The notes beneath the pieces were generated by a model that worked only from the letters and a program-made list of their open reading frames with translations, was not told the origin of the DNA and ran no database searches. The position numbers were made by a program, and so were the translations under genes. This document shows, in pieces, positions 25,948-33,609 of a DNA stretch of 39,480 nt. How positions within the stretch are numbered: position 1 is the stretch's first letter; each line of letters opens with the position of its first letter. The stretch is from Dictyobacter arantiisoli (lineage in GTDB: Bacteria; Chloroflexota; Ktedonobacteria; Ktedonobacterales; Ktedonobacteraceae): positions 1-39,480 of the forward strand of contig NZ_BIXY01000066.1 in assembly GCF_008326305.1 (NCBI RefSeq), given 5' to 3'.

Positions 25948-26412
25948 ATGATCCAAATTACAGGACTATCAGTAGTTCAAACGACAACGCCTCAGCATCA
26001 CAAACCTTCAAGGTATACCCATCTAGTGGTTCTCCTTCCATTGTGCGCGCTGCTACTGATCACAACCGGCTGCCAGTTCAAGCAATCTGCCTTTGCACTG
26101 ATGGCAGGCAATACCGGTTCAAGCTTTGCAGCCGCCGCCATGACGTTGGACTATGCGCATAAGGGGAGTGTAACCGCCACCTATGCCAGATCCGCGTTTC
26201 AGAGCTATCAGAGCCAGTTGCAAAATGTCGATCAACAGTTATCAGCCCGGGCTGGTGCCCCCGACAACCGAACGATCCAGGAATTATTAAAGCTCTATCA
26301 GCCTGCTATGCAGGCCATTAATCATCCCTGCCTGGAGGCTGCCTGTCACTGGCAGGCGCAAATTACAGCGCTAAACCAGGCCAGTCAGGCCTTTCTGAAG
26401 GCGGGTGAATAA
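25948..26412 (+). CDS. Small lipoprotein, first gene of the Nramp/PRC operon
   Basis: A 154-residue protein with a lipoprotein signal: basic N-region, hydrophobic LVVLLPLCALLLITT, then lipobox ITTGC with lipidation Cys42. The mature part is ~110 residues, mainly helical (YARSAFQSYQSQLQNVDQQL; HPCLEAACHWQAQITALNQ), with two later Cys that could pair. I recognise no family. AGGGA seven bases before ATG 25948 made me choose it over ATG 25930. Its stop overlaps the Nramp-like ATG by one base (TAATG), so it is translationally coupled. A role outside the membrane in helping the transporter is inferred from coupling only. Confidence 0.7.
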   Translation: MIQITGLSVVQTTTPQHHKPSRYTHLVVLLPLCALLLITTGCQFKQSAFALMAGNTGSSFAAAAMTLDYAHKGSVTATYARSAFQSYQSQLQNVDQQLSARAGAPDNRTIQELLKLYQPAMQAINHPCLEAACHWQAQITALNQASQAFLKAGE

Positions 26413-27635
26413 TGAAGAAATGGCTCTCGATAACACTTGGGATTGTCACCGCCATCGGAGGATTTCTGGATGCCGGGACGATTGCGACCTCTGGTGAAGC
26501 GGGGGCAAAGTTCGGCCTGGGCTTGATCTGGGCAATTCTGCTGGCGACAGTGATGGCGATTCTGCTGGTTGAGATGGTTGGTCGCTTCACGGCGGTCTCC
26601 CAGAAGCCCTATGCCGCTGCGATCCGTGAGGAATTGGGCTTCCGCTTTTATCTCTTTCCGCTGATCAGTGAAATCATTGCCGAGGGACTACTGTTAACGG
26701 CGGAATTGGGTGGTATGGCGATTGCTCTCTCGCTCGTCACAGGCCTCTCCTGGCACATCCTCTTCCCCGTGGCCGTAGTGATTGTGTTCTTGATGGCATG
26801 GCGGGCACCCTTTGATTGGATTGAGAATGGCCCGGCCATCTTCGGCATGCTCATGTTAGCGTTTCTGGTGGGCGTCTTTGTGATGGGCGGCCCATCCCAG
26901 GAAACCGTGCAGACCCTCTGGAAGCCGGTGATCAAGCCAGGTGAGCTAGCTGACTATTTCTATCTTGTCGCGGCCATCCTTGGAGCCACGATCAGTCCCT
27001 ACCTGCTCTACTTCTATTCGTCAGGCACACGCGAGGAAGGATGGTCCGGCAAGTCGCTCTTGCTCAATCGTATTACGGCCTTCGCCGGTATGGGCTTTGG
27101 AAGCCTGGGCTCAATCACGATTGTGATCATGTCCGCGATTGTCTTGCAGCCACAGAATATACAGGCGAGCACGCTGGGTGAGATTGGTCTGACACTGGCA
27201 ACCCCCTTTGGCAAAATAGGATCGCTTATCTTTGCCTGTATCCTCTTTGTGACCTGTCTTGGCGCGGCGCTAGAGTGTGTGCTGGCGCTCTCTTATAACG
27301 TAGCGCAGGGCTTCGGTTGGCCGTGGGGAGAAAACAAGAAACCGGTTGAGGCGGCCCATTTCAACCTGATCCTCGTACTGTTTCTGGTCATCGCCTTGCT
27401 CATCAATCTTATCGGTATTGAGCCCTTGCAGCTGGCACTTTTTGCCTCAACTATTATCGCCCTGTTTCTGCCCCTTTCATTACTACCATTTTTGATCATC
27501 ATGAACAATCGACAATATCTAGGCGACAAAATCAATAAGCCCTGGCTCAACATCCTTGTGCTGCTGATTCTCTTGATTGCGTTTGTCGTCTCGATCACAG
27601 CTATTCCGCTTGAGCTCCTGAGCGGTGGAGGATAA
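26412..27635 (+). CDS. Divergent Nramp-family metal ion transporter
   Basis: A 407-residue membrane protein with about 11 helices, divalent-cation Nramp (MntH-like) family. The first-helix DPGN motif reads D20-A-G-T; Asp, a metal ligand, is kept. The helix-6 MPH motif reads I194-S-P-Y, so both Met and His are lost. Loss of the helix-6 Met is known in Nramp-related magnesium transporters, so Mg2+ (or Mn2+) is more plausible than Fe2+; this is inference. It starts on the stop of the lipoprotein gene and is followed after 3 bases by a PRC-like gene, so lipoprotein, transporter and two PRC proteins form one operon. Confidence 0.85.
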   Translation: MKKWLSITLGIVTAIGGFLDAGTIATSGEAGAKFGLGLIWAILLATVMAILLVEMVGRFTAVSQKPYAAAIREELGFRFYLFPLISEIIAEGLLLTAELGGMAIALSLVTGLSWHILFPVAVVIVFLMAWRAPFDWIENGPAIFGMLMLAFLVGVFVMGGPSQETVQTLWKPVIKPGELADYFYLVAAILGATISPYLLYFYSSGTREEGWSGKSLLLNRITAFAGMGFGSLGSITIVIMSAIVLQPQNIQASTLGEIGLTLATPFGKIGSLIFACILFVTCLGAALECVLALSYNVAQGFGWPWGENKKPVEAAHFNLILVLFLVIALLINLIGIEPLQLALFASTIIALFLPLSLLPFLIIMNNRQYLGDKINKPWLNILVLLILLIAFVVSITAIPLELLSGGG

Positions 27636-27638
27636 ACG

Positions 27639-28007
27639 ATGAACGCCAACAACGATGATATTTTCTCTATCGCGGACATTATTGATTCGCAACTGGAAAG
27701 TAGTGATCGGCAGAATGTCGGTCGGGTCGCTGATATTGAGGCTGAGTGGCGGGAAGACGGAACCCTTGTCTTATGTCATCTTGTCACCGGCCCGCAAGCA
27801 CTATCAGGTCGGATCGCCAGGCCACTGCGTTCATTGGCGCAACGCCTCCTGCATGATCGCTTTGAATACAGCATCCCATTGAGTGATGTAGAAAAATTTG
27901 GGCCAACCCTGAGATTACGCCGGAAGGCCAGAGATTATCCAGTAGGGCGTTCCGAGCGCTGGATCGCCGAGCATATTCTACGCTGGATACCAGGAAGTGG
28001 ATATTGA
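27639..28007 (+). CDS. PRC-barrel-like cytosolic protein 1
   Basis: A 122-residue soluble protein with a barrel-type pattern: VGRVADIEAEWREDGTLVLCHLVTGP (~27-52), then SIPLSDVEKFGPTLRLRRK (~78-96). This is the form of PRC-barrel domains (a strand with VGRV..I, hydrophobic strand, closing IP...I). The C-terminal ~25 residues are basic/aromatic (RSERWIAEHILRWIPG). It begins 4 bases after the Nramp-like stop and overlaps the next PRC gene by 4 bases. PRC barrels are small regulatory or sensory modules, known for example in MgtE-associated proteins. A regulatory role on the Nramp-like pore is inferred from the operon and from the fused version at 37.6 kb. Confidence 0.65.
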   Translation: MNANNDDIFSIADIIDSQLESSDRQNVGRVADIEAEWREDGTLVLCHLVTGPQALSGRIARPLRSLAQRLLHDRFEYSIPLSDVEKFGPTLRLRRKARDYPVGRSERWIAEHILRWIPGSGY

Positions 28008-28297
28008 TGAAACAGCATACAAACAAGATTTTTCTCGGTGATCTTATGGGCTGTAAGATCGTCACCGCCGAAGGCAAGGTCCTGGGGCATATTCATGATG
28101 TCGAAATTAGCGCAGGGCCAGAGTATCAGGTCACAGCCCTGCTCTATGGTCGAGGTGGCCTTGAAAATCATCTCCATATGCTCAATCCATTCCGAGGCGA
28201 ACAGCAGCCACCAGCCAGGCCCAAAAGCATTCCCTGGCGTAAAATTGCCTCTATTGAGCAGCATACCGTGCGCTTGCGAGCAAGTAAGGACGACTAA
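28004..28297 (+). CDS. PRC-barrel domain protein 2
   Basis: A 97-residue protein, nearly all PRC-barrel: FLGDLMGCKIVTAEGKVLGHIHDVEI (~9-34), YQVTALLYGRGGL, and the closing IPWRKIASIEQHTVRLR (~75-91). A Pro-rich loop (EQQPPARPKS) interrupts the barrel. Its ATG overlaps the previous stop by 4 bases, so it is the last gene of the transporter operon. As above, regulation or assembly of the Nramp-like transporter is the best hypothesis. No membrane segment or signal. Confidence 0.8.
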   Translation: MMKQHTNKIFLGDLMGCKIVTAEGKVLGHIHDVEISAGPEYQVTALLYGRGGLENHLHMLNPFRGEQQPPARPKSIPWRKIASIEQHTVRLRASKDD

Positions 28298-28396
28298 AGC
28301 AAAGACTCCTCAGAGACGCAATAAAGGCACACTAGCAATCCTGGAATGGCACATATTGCAACACCATGACACACCATGACAAATGGGTAGCCTCGA

Positions 28397-28425
28397 TTGA
28401 CAAAAAAAATACCCCTGCCTATACT
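28397..28425 (+). promoter_or_regulatory. Near-consensus promoter with long leader, for purine nucleoside permease
   Basis: TTGACA (28397-28402), exactly 17 bases, TATACT (28420-28425). The first gene downstream starts at 28636, so the transcript would have about 200 untranslated bases, enough for a regulatory RNA. GCAGA-N7-TCTGC is one possible stem in the leader. The promoter also follows the PRC operon's end by 100 bases, so the permease is a separate unit. Confidence 0.7.
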
Positions 28426-28635
28426 TGAACTCAACTACTACTCGCTTGCTCTGGAAGCGTAGGAAACCATTCAGCTTTCCCTCCATCAGTGCTCCTTCTC
28501 CCAGGGGGAAGAGAGCATGAGCGAACTCCATAGCAGGTAGGTACGTAAGCCCCACGAGATGCAGAGTTGGGTTCTGCAAGTACCTCTACCCTTATTTGTT
28601 GTCGCGTCTCTATTGTAGAGAGGGAATCCAGGCCA

Positions 28636-29610
28636 ATGAACGTCACAACGTCATTCAAACGTCGTCCCATTATTTTTATGTGCCTCGCACTCTGTGCAGC
28701 GATGCTCCTGACAACCCTGCTGAGCTTTAGCCGGGTACAGGCAGCGCAAGGACCCTTTCAGGTCAAAGTATTGGTTTTGACGATGTTTTCGTCAGAAACA
28801 CAGCCCTGGTTGGCTCATGAGAGCTTACCACTTGACTTTAAAAGTACCGGTGCTTTTAGTGATGTCCATTGTAACAGTAATGGTCTCTGCGTCACCACAA
28901 CAGGTGAGGACAAAACCAACGCCTCCGCAAGCCTGATGGCGATTGTGCGCGACCCACAATTCTCATTCCAGAACAGCTACTTTCTGACGGCGGGTATCGG
29001 TGGGACAACGCCAGCCCACGGCACACTTGGGTTTGCTGCCTGGGCACGCTGGGTGGTTGACTGGGACCAGGGACATCATCTGCTCCCCAGCACGGCCCCC
29101 AACACGCCTTATGGATATCTACCTATCACGAAGGCCGGTACCACTGCCTTTCATCTCAACGAGCAACTGACCAATCTTGCCATGACGGTCACGTCGCACT
29201 TGAATTTACAGGATAGTGCCACCGCTGTTGCTACCCGTCAGAAATATCCGGGGCAGGCGAATCAGCATCCCTTTGTCACCACCTGCGACACCATCGCTGG
29301 TGACGACTATTGGGCTGGTCAGCAGCTCTCAGCCGAGGCGCAATCTATCACCAGCCAGCTCACCAATGGGAAGGGAACCTACTGCACAACCGAGCAGGAA
29401 GATAGCGGGGTTGCCACGGTTCTCCAGCGTATGGGCTATCTGGATCATTATCTGGACTTACGTACTGGCAGCAACTTTGATCAGCCATCGGCGGGTCAAT
29501 CGGTGCAGGCTCTGCTCTCAGGCTTTCCTGGCGGCAGTATCGCACTCTCCAACGCCTATCTCGTAGGCTCCACGATGGCCCATTACCTCGTTACTCATAA
29601 CGCGCAATAG
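28636..29610 (+). CDS. Purine nucleoside permease (NUP family)
   Basis: A 324-residue exported protein. A signal peptide (KRRPIIFMCLALCAAMLLTTLL, cleavage near AAQ ~38) precedes a NUP-family domain: VLVLTMFSSETQPWL (~45-59), the glycine-rich FLTAGIGGTTPAHGTLGFAAW and EDSGVATVLQRMGYLD, shared with nucleoside-phosphorylase-like folds. Family members are described as purine nucleoside permeases; here a periplasmic/extracellular binding role is suggested by the signal. I chose ATG 28636; an earlier in-frame start at 28567 lies in the leader and would not give a signal peptide at the start. Promoter at 28397, hairpin at 29620. Confidence 0.85.
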   Translation: MNVTTSFKRRPIIFMCLALCAAMLLTTLLSFSRVQAAQGPFQVKVLVLTMFSSETQPWLAHESLPLDFKSTGAFSDVHCNSNGLCVTTTGEDKTNASASLMAIVRDPQFSFQNSYFLTAGIGGTTPAHGTLGFAAWARWVVDWDQGHHLLPSTAPNTPYGYLPITKAGTTAFHLNEQLTNLAMTVTSHLNLQDSATAVATRQKYPGQANQHPFVTTCDTIAGDDYWAGQQLSAEAQSITSQLTNGKGTYCTTEQEDSGVATVLQRMGYLDHYLDLRTGSNFDQPSAGQSVQALLSGFPGGSIALSNAYLVGSTMAHYLVTHNAQ

Positions 29611-29619
29611 TAAAGCAGC

Positions 29620-29650
29620 GGCAGGTCCTATCGAAATGGTAGGATCTGCC
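29620..29650 (+). terminator. Hairpin after the purine nucleoside permease gene
   Basis: GGCAGGTCCTA pairs with TAGGATCTGCC with one mismatch and a 9-base loop, ten bases after the stop. The downstream T-content is weak. Confidence 0.45.
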
Positions 29651-29755
29651 ATCCTGGCAGGACTGTTTGCTACCTGATATGAGAGAGATCTTCAAGCATG
29701 GCAAATCTCCCTTTCAACCATTCTCAACAAAATGCTATGCAGGCTTATCGCAACC

Positions 29756-30373
29756 TCAACTATTCGAATGCAAAGCAGCCAGCAAGTGGTGCCGGGCCTC
29801 AGCCTCAGTTTGGGCTTGAGCAATCTGAAACAATGCAGTATTTAATACATCCTCAGTGAACGTTTTTTGGGAAAACTCTTCCACCAACGGTAAGAGCATC
29901 GGAAAACGACGCTTCACAAAATACCGCAACGGCTTCAACATCCCTCTTTGTTCCCCGATTTGTTCCCCTTTTTGTTCCCCGATTGCAATGCCTTTTTGTT
30001 CCCCGATTGCGATGCCTTTTTGTTCCCCGATTGCGATGCCTTTTTGTTCCCCGATTTGCTTCCCGATTGCAATGCCTTTCTCCTCGGCGCGTTCGCGAAG
30101 TCGGCGAAAGGTCCAGCTATCCTCTAAAAGATCTTCAAGCATGGCAAACCTCCGGTCCAACCAATCTTTATCGGTCTGGTCGTGAAATGTGAGTCCCGAT
30201 ATCCCATAGAGTAGAGAGAGTAGTTCTCTGCTCTGCCGGTCGGGATCGCCTTTTGAAAGTACATGTATCGCCTCATCGACCACATCCAGATGCGCCCCAT
30301 CACGGGTCATTGGTATCAGTGGAAGGAGTCCTTTGAGATGTTTTGAAAGATTTCTGCGGTTGGCAGTTCCCAT
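29756..30373 (-). CDS. Rpn-type nuclease, C-terminal part after frameshift
   Basis: A 205-residue frame; the genuine part begins near residue 14 (GLLPLIPMTRDGAHLDVVDEAI), which normally follows the nuclease domain encoded by the next frame upstream. The part before that is out-of-frame overlap. Residues ~100-140 carry 8-residue repeats GIAIGEQK from 24-bp DNA repeats; such Gly/Lys/Glu repeat linkers are usual in this family. The C-terminal ~60 residues (LKPLRYFVKRRFPMLLPLVEEF) are helical. With 30316-30756 it makes one gene broken by a -1 shift near 30330-30340. Confidence 0.7.
   Translation of the reverse strand: MGTANRRNLSKHLKGLLPLIPMTRDGAHLDVVDEAIHVLSKGDPDRQSRELLSLLYGISGLTFHDQTDKDWLDRRFAMLEDLLEDSWTFRRLRERAEEKGIAIGKQIGEQKGIAIGEQKGIAIGEQKGIAIGEQKGEQIGEQRGMLKPLRYFVKRRFPMLLPLVEEFSQKTFTEDVLNTALFQIAQAQTEAEARHHLLAALHSNS
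29972..30043 (-). repeat. 24-bp tandem repeats in the Rpn-type gene
   Basis: Three units of a 24-bp repeat (29972-29995, 29996-30019, 30020-30043), partial units on both sides. The unit is a multiple of three and encodes GIAIGEQK, so copy number can change without shifting the frame. Confidence 0.8.
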
Positions 30374-30756
30374 AGTTTAATGATATCAAACTCAAATCGC
30401 CCTACCTCTCTTCCATCAACATTATATAGTATATACGGTGAACTGAGCGCGATGGGCTCTTTTTTGAGAAAGATAACAACAGAATGAACCGGACATTGGT
30501 ATTTCCCACGCGCCAGGATGTTGTATTCCTGCAAGCGGTGCCCCATCGTCTCGTCGCGACGGGTTTGGAACTCGATATGCAGGATCATGCGAGATCCATT
30601 GCTACGTACTGCATATAAGCAGTCGGCGTTGCGTGTGACCTGGAACTGGGGAGAAAGTTCTTTTTCGATGATCGCGCCATCGATCAGCCAGGTGGCATAG
30701 TCTTGCGCGGCATAGCTAATTAATTGTTTGAAATAGTTGTCCCACTGACCCGGCAT
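30316..30756 (-). CDS. Rpn/PD-(D/E)XK nuclease-family protein, N-terminal part (frameshifted)
   Basis: A 146-residue frame carrying the PD-(D/E)XK nuclease core of the recombination-promoting nuclease (Rpn)/'transposase-like' family: RNADCLYAV with D45, then HIEFQT with E62 and Q64, followed by HRLQEYN and VHSVVIFL. After FDIIKLWELPTAEIF the family usually continues into a GLLPL..L segment. Here it ends 15 residues later at a stop while the continuation is in another frame (29756-30373). The gene is either a pseudogene with one lost base or uses a -1 shift. Whole-gene length would be ~320 residues. Confidence 0.75.
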   Translation of the reverse strand: MPGQWDNYFKQLISYAAQDYATWLIDGAIIEKELSPQFQVTRNADCLYAVRSNGSRMILHIEFQTRRDETMGHRLQEYNILARGKYQCPVHSVVIFLKKEPIALSSPYILYNVDGREVGRFEFDIIKLWELPTAEIFQNISKDSFH

Positions 30757-30886
30757 ACCATTGTCCCTCTTTCCTCACGTACCACATCCTCGATCTGTTA
30801 ATAGCATAGCCAATTTTGAACACATTGTCGAGAGGTTTTAGAACCTATTTTTCAATCATGAAGATATTGTAATGTGATGGGCTTGC

Positions 30887-31230
30887 GTGTCACCACCCCT
30901 GGCTCGGCATGTGCTGGCCCAATTCCGCGCCACCTTTGACCATTTCCGGCACGATCCGATCCCTGGATGCAAGAATTGCTTCAAGAACTGCTGTGTGATA
31001 GCTCTGAATTCCGAACGTGGTGGCCTGAGCATGAAGTACAGCGTATCCAGGAAGGCCACAAAGCATTCGATCATCCCGAAGCTGGACGCCTCATTTTTGA
31101 GCATCTCACCTTTCAGGTCTATGATACACCCAACCTGAAGGTTACTGTCTATACTCCGGTCGAGGGAACTGAGACGCCAGCGAAGATTAACCAACTCCTG
31201 CGAGAATGGGAGGGCGCATCGCTCCCATAG
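30887..31230 (+). pseudogene. MmyB-like regulator remnant
   Basis: Two frames together resemble the C-terminal domain of the regulator at 1171-2019: LARHVLAQFRATFDHFRHDP in one, then, after a shift near 30965, SSEFRTWWPEHEV and RLIFEHLTFQVYDTPNLKVTVYTPVEG. The latter aligns with FCRWWPHHNV and FEHLTLQVLSNPDIKIMIYTPN of the intact gene. The helix-turn-helix half is missing, and no start or ribosome binding site is seen. It is a truncated, frameshifted relic. Confidence 0.7.
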
Positions 31231-31285
31231 GAACACTACAGAGACCTCCCACTTCCGCGCCTCTGCGACCGGATTGAGTGAAGAT

Positions 31286-32632
31286 TCAGCCCAGTAATTG
31301 GATGCCAAAAAAGGAGCATACTTGCACGGCCACTGAGAGGATGGCGAGCAGGCTTACGATGATGGTCAATGTATATGCTAACGCGTTGAAAATAGGCCCA
31401 TTGGTATATGTGCCCATCAGACGTTTGTTATTGACCAGCCATAAGACGGAAAACAGGATCACCGGAAGCACGATACCATTGAGCAGGTAGAGGTTGAGCA
31501 GTACCTGGACCACTGGCAAATTCGGTAGCATCGCCACCACCACGCCGATGATGATCAAGGCGGTAAACAGGCCCCAGAAAACAGGTGCCTCCTTCCAGCT
31601 TTTGCTGACCCCATTCTCCAATCCCAGCGTTTCTGTAATGGAGTAGCAGGTTGAAAGTGGCAAGACTCCGGCTGCCAGGAAGGATGCACCCAGCAAGCCT
31701 ATAGCAAACACGGTACTCGCGAAATGGCCCAGAAAAGGGGCTAGCGCCAGAGCGGCATCCGCCGCATCCTTCAATACCACTCCTTTGCCTCCGCTATGCA
31801 CAAATAACGTGGCGGCACAGGCGATGATAATGACACCAGCCACCAGATTGGAAAAGATGGCCGCGCTATAGACATCAATGCGCTCATGCCCATACTCGCG
31901 CATATTGACGCCGCGCTCGACGACAGCACTTTGAATGTAGATTTGCATATACGGACTAATTGTCGTGCCGACTGCTGTTACCAGCATAAATAGATAGGCG
32001 CTATTGAATTGAATCGTTGGCACCACTGATCCAATCGCAACCTGTCCCCAGGCAGGCTTTGCCAAAAAGGCTGCGATAAAGTAGGCAAAAAAGACCAGTG
32101 TTAAGGCCAGAAAGATCTTTTCTACGCGTGCATATGATCCTTTAACGACCAACCACCATAAGAGGAAACCCGCCACGGGGGCGCTAATCCAGGGGGGAAC
32201 ATTGAAGATTCTCAGAGCAGCAACGATACCAATAAATTCTGAAATAATGACGCCGCTATTGGCAAGCAAAAAGGATAACATGACCAGAGCCGTGACTCGT
32301 AATGGAAAATTCTCTCGAATAAGGTCAGATAGACCTTTCCCGGTCACCGCGCCCATACGGGAACACATCTCCTGCACAATCGCCATACCCAGGGTCAATA
32401 CCACCATTACCCACAACATCGAATAACCAAATTGCGCACCCATACTACTATAGGTATAGATACCGCCCGCGTCATTGCCCGCGCTGGCGGCGACCAATCC
32501 GGGTCCCAGCACACTCAGGGGAAGCAACCAGGAAGCACGCCGGCGCTTCCTGGTATGCGAGAGTGAACCCTTGCCAATATCCTTCTGAACAGAAGCTAGC
32601 GCCCCTGTATCGTTGCGAAAATCTTTCCTCAT
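31286..32632 (-). CDS. Divergent Nramp-family transporter (stand-alone)
   Basis: A 448-residue membrane protein with ~11 helices after a basic N-terminus (HTRKRRRASW). First-helix motif is GNDAGGIYTYSSMGAQFG (DPGN replaced by D-A-G-G); helix 6 reads VGTTISPYMQIYIQS (MPH replaced by S-P-Y). It is therefore the same divergent Nramp type as the other two here, but closer in motif to Nramp-related proteins annotated as divalent cation transporters in actinobacteria. I chose ATG 32632, with GAGGG five bases upstream, over upstream ATGs. It has no PRC neighbour. Ion unknown; Mg2+/Mn2+ is plausible. Confidence 0.85.
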   Translation of the reverse strand: MRKDFRNDTGALASVQKDIGKGSLSHTRKRRRASWLLPLSVLGPGLVAASAGNDAGGIYTYSSMGAQFGYSMLWVMVVLTLGMAIVQEMCSRMGAVTGKGLSDLIRENFPLRVTALVMLSFLLANSGVIISEFIGIVAALRIFNVPPWISAPVAGFLLWWLVVKGSYARVEKIFLALTLVFFAYFIAAFLAKPAWGQVAIGSVVPTIQFNSAYLFMLVTAVGTTISPYMQIYIQSAVVERGVNMREYGHERIDVYSAAIFSNLVAGVIIIACAATLFVHSGGKGVVLKDAADAALALAPFLGHFASTVFAIGLLGASFLAAGVLPLSTCYSITETLGLENGVSKSWKEAPVFWGLFTALIIIGVVVAMLPNLPVVQVLLNLYLLNGIVLPVILFSVLWLVNNKRLMGTYTNGPIFNALAYTLTIIVSLLAILSVAVQVCSFFGIQLLG

Positions 32633-33149
32633 ATCAACCCTCATATATTCTGTCTGTGAACCCGCCCCGCTGCTCAGCAAAACGGCCACAGTGATAGGAT
32701 AGGTAAAGTGGATGCTAGTTCCCCGGGACACATCAAAAGACATCCCGAGCACAGCATAATGCACATACGTATAAAAAAGTCAGCAGAGCTGCAATGAGCA
32801 AGCAGAGTGAGGATGTCACTTCCAATTTCATGCAGGAAACTACATCAAGGGGTGCAAAAGGGATATCTCATGCTGCTCACGTGTCTATATAGGTGAGGGG
32901 AGCAAGCGAGCAGTGAGTGGAAGAATGCAGAACCAGTCAAGAGGAACCATCAACAAACCACTCACTACCGGGCAAGTTCCCCGGTAGTGTAGACGCCTTC
33001 ATCAGAAGGATGACTACGACCAGCGTCCATTCGGTTCCTCACTTTCGTCTCATATTTGGCCGGAAGAGGCGAACATCAGATGCAACTTCGTGCATAGTAT
33101 AGTCAAGAGGACCAGGAAAAGTCAAGCAAAAGCCAGAATTTGCCCGGGC
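32633..33149. other. Intergenic region with one hairpin
   Basis: About 515 bases upstream of the Nramp-like gene. A perfect 10-bp-arm hairpin (CACTACCGGG / CCCGGTAGTG, 32963-32972 and 32980-32989, loop CAAGTTC) may end the DUF6582 transcript, though no T-tract follows. I saw no M-box, yybP-ykoY or MntR-like pattern, and no gene. Confidence 0.5.
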
Positions 33150-33416
33150 TCAATCCTTTGGAATGGAGCGCCCATTGCGGGTGAACAGTTCATGCCAATC
33201 TTTTTCCTGAAGTTCGACATCAAACTTCCTGGCGGCTTCCTGAATGCGTTTCCAGGCTTCAGCACGCTCTTTATTCGACACGCCTTCCACCTGATCAAAG
33301 CGCGAGACCGCTTCCCGCACATGCCGTCCATCCACCAGAGGTTCTTTACGTTCGCGTGGAAAGGCAAAGGCGCTCTCAGGTAACTTCTCACGCTCATGTT
33401 CGGATAATTTTGTCAT
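33150..33416 (-). CDS. DUF6582 family small protein
   Basis: An 88-residue, charged soluble protein: SEHEREKLPESAFAFP, RKEPLVDGRHVREAVSRFDQ, RAEAWKRIQEAARKFDVE. This matches the short DUF6582 family often described from soil bacteria; no function is known. ATG 33416 with GAGGAGG five bases before it is preferred to the ATG directly upstream. A hairpin-rich repeat (copy B) begins 23 bases upstream of the start and therefore forms or adjoins its leader. Confidence 0.75.
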   Translation of the reverse strand: MTKLSEHEREKLPESAFAFPRERKEPLVDGRHVREAVSRFDQVEGVSNKERAEAWKRIQEAARKFDVELQEKDWHELFTRNGRSIPKD

Positions 33417-33438
33417 CATACCCTCCTCTTTTTTACAA

Positions 33439-33609
33439 AGTGTTTGATTCCCACTCCCAGCGGGATCTTGCTGTTTGACCTGCTGGCAGGCGCTTGCGCG
33501 CCTGCGCCCTTTTTATTGTGTGATGTAGAAAAGGTTCTTCGAACCTTTTCTACATCACACAATAAAAATCTTTTTGAGCACCATTGGTGCGAAAACTCAT
33601 GCACAGAGA
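33439..33609 (+). repeat. Multi-hairpin repeat, copy B
   Basis: The most complete copy. After the head shared with the 24.6-kb copy it carries CAGGCGC-TTGC-GCGCCTG (33487-33504), a perfect 28-bp-arm palindrome (33510-33537 / 33541-33568, loop TTC), then GCACC-ATT-GGTGC, and GTGCGAAAACTCATGCAC. Four stem-loops in ~170 bp, no coding frame. It lies directly upstream of DUF6582 on the opposite strand. Copy A is at 14924-15072. Confidence 0.8.

Noticed and set aside
28426-28635. Purine riboswitch in the permease leader
   Set aside because: The conserved core of the purine aptamer is not visible; only a generic stem was found.
29950-30080. Possible CRISPR array from regular repeats
   Set aside because: Units are adjacent 24-mers without spacers and lie in frame inside a coding region; they encode GIAIGEQK repeats.
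33531-33547. tRNA T-loop-like GGTTCTTCGAACC
   Set aside because: Centre of the 28-bp palindrome; no acceptor or anticodon stems nearby.
33510-33568. Intrinsic terminator from the palindrome with A/T ends
   Set aside because: The T-run and A-run are part of the stem itself, the unit recurs elsewhere, and it lies upstream rather than downstream of the adjacent gene; treated as a repeat.
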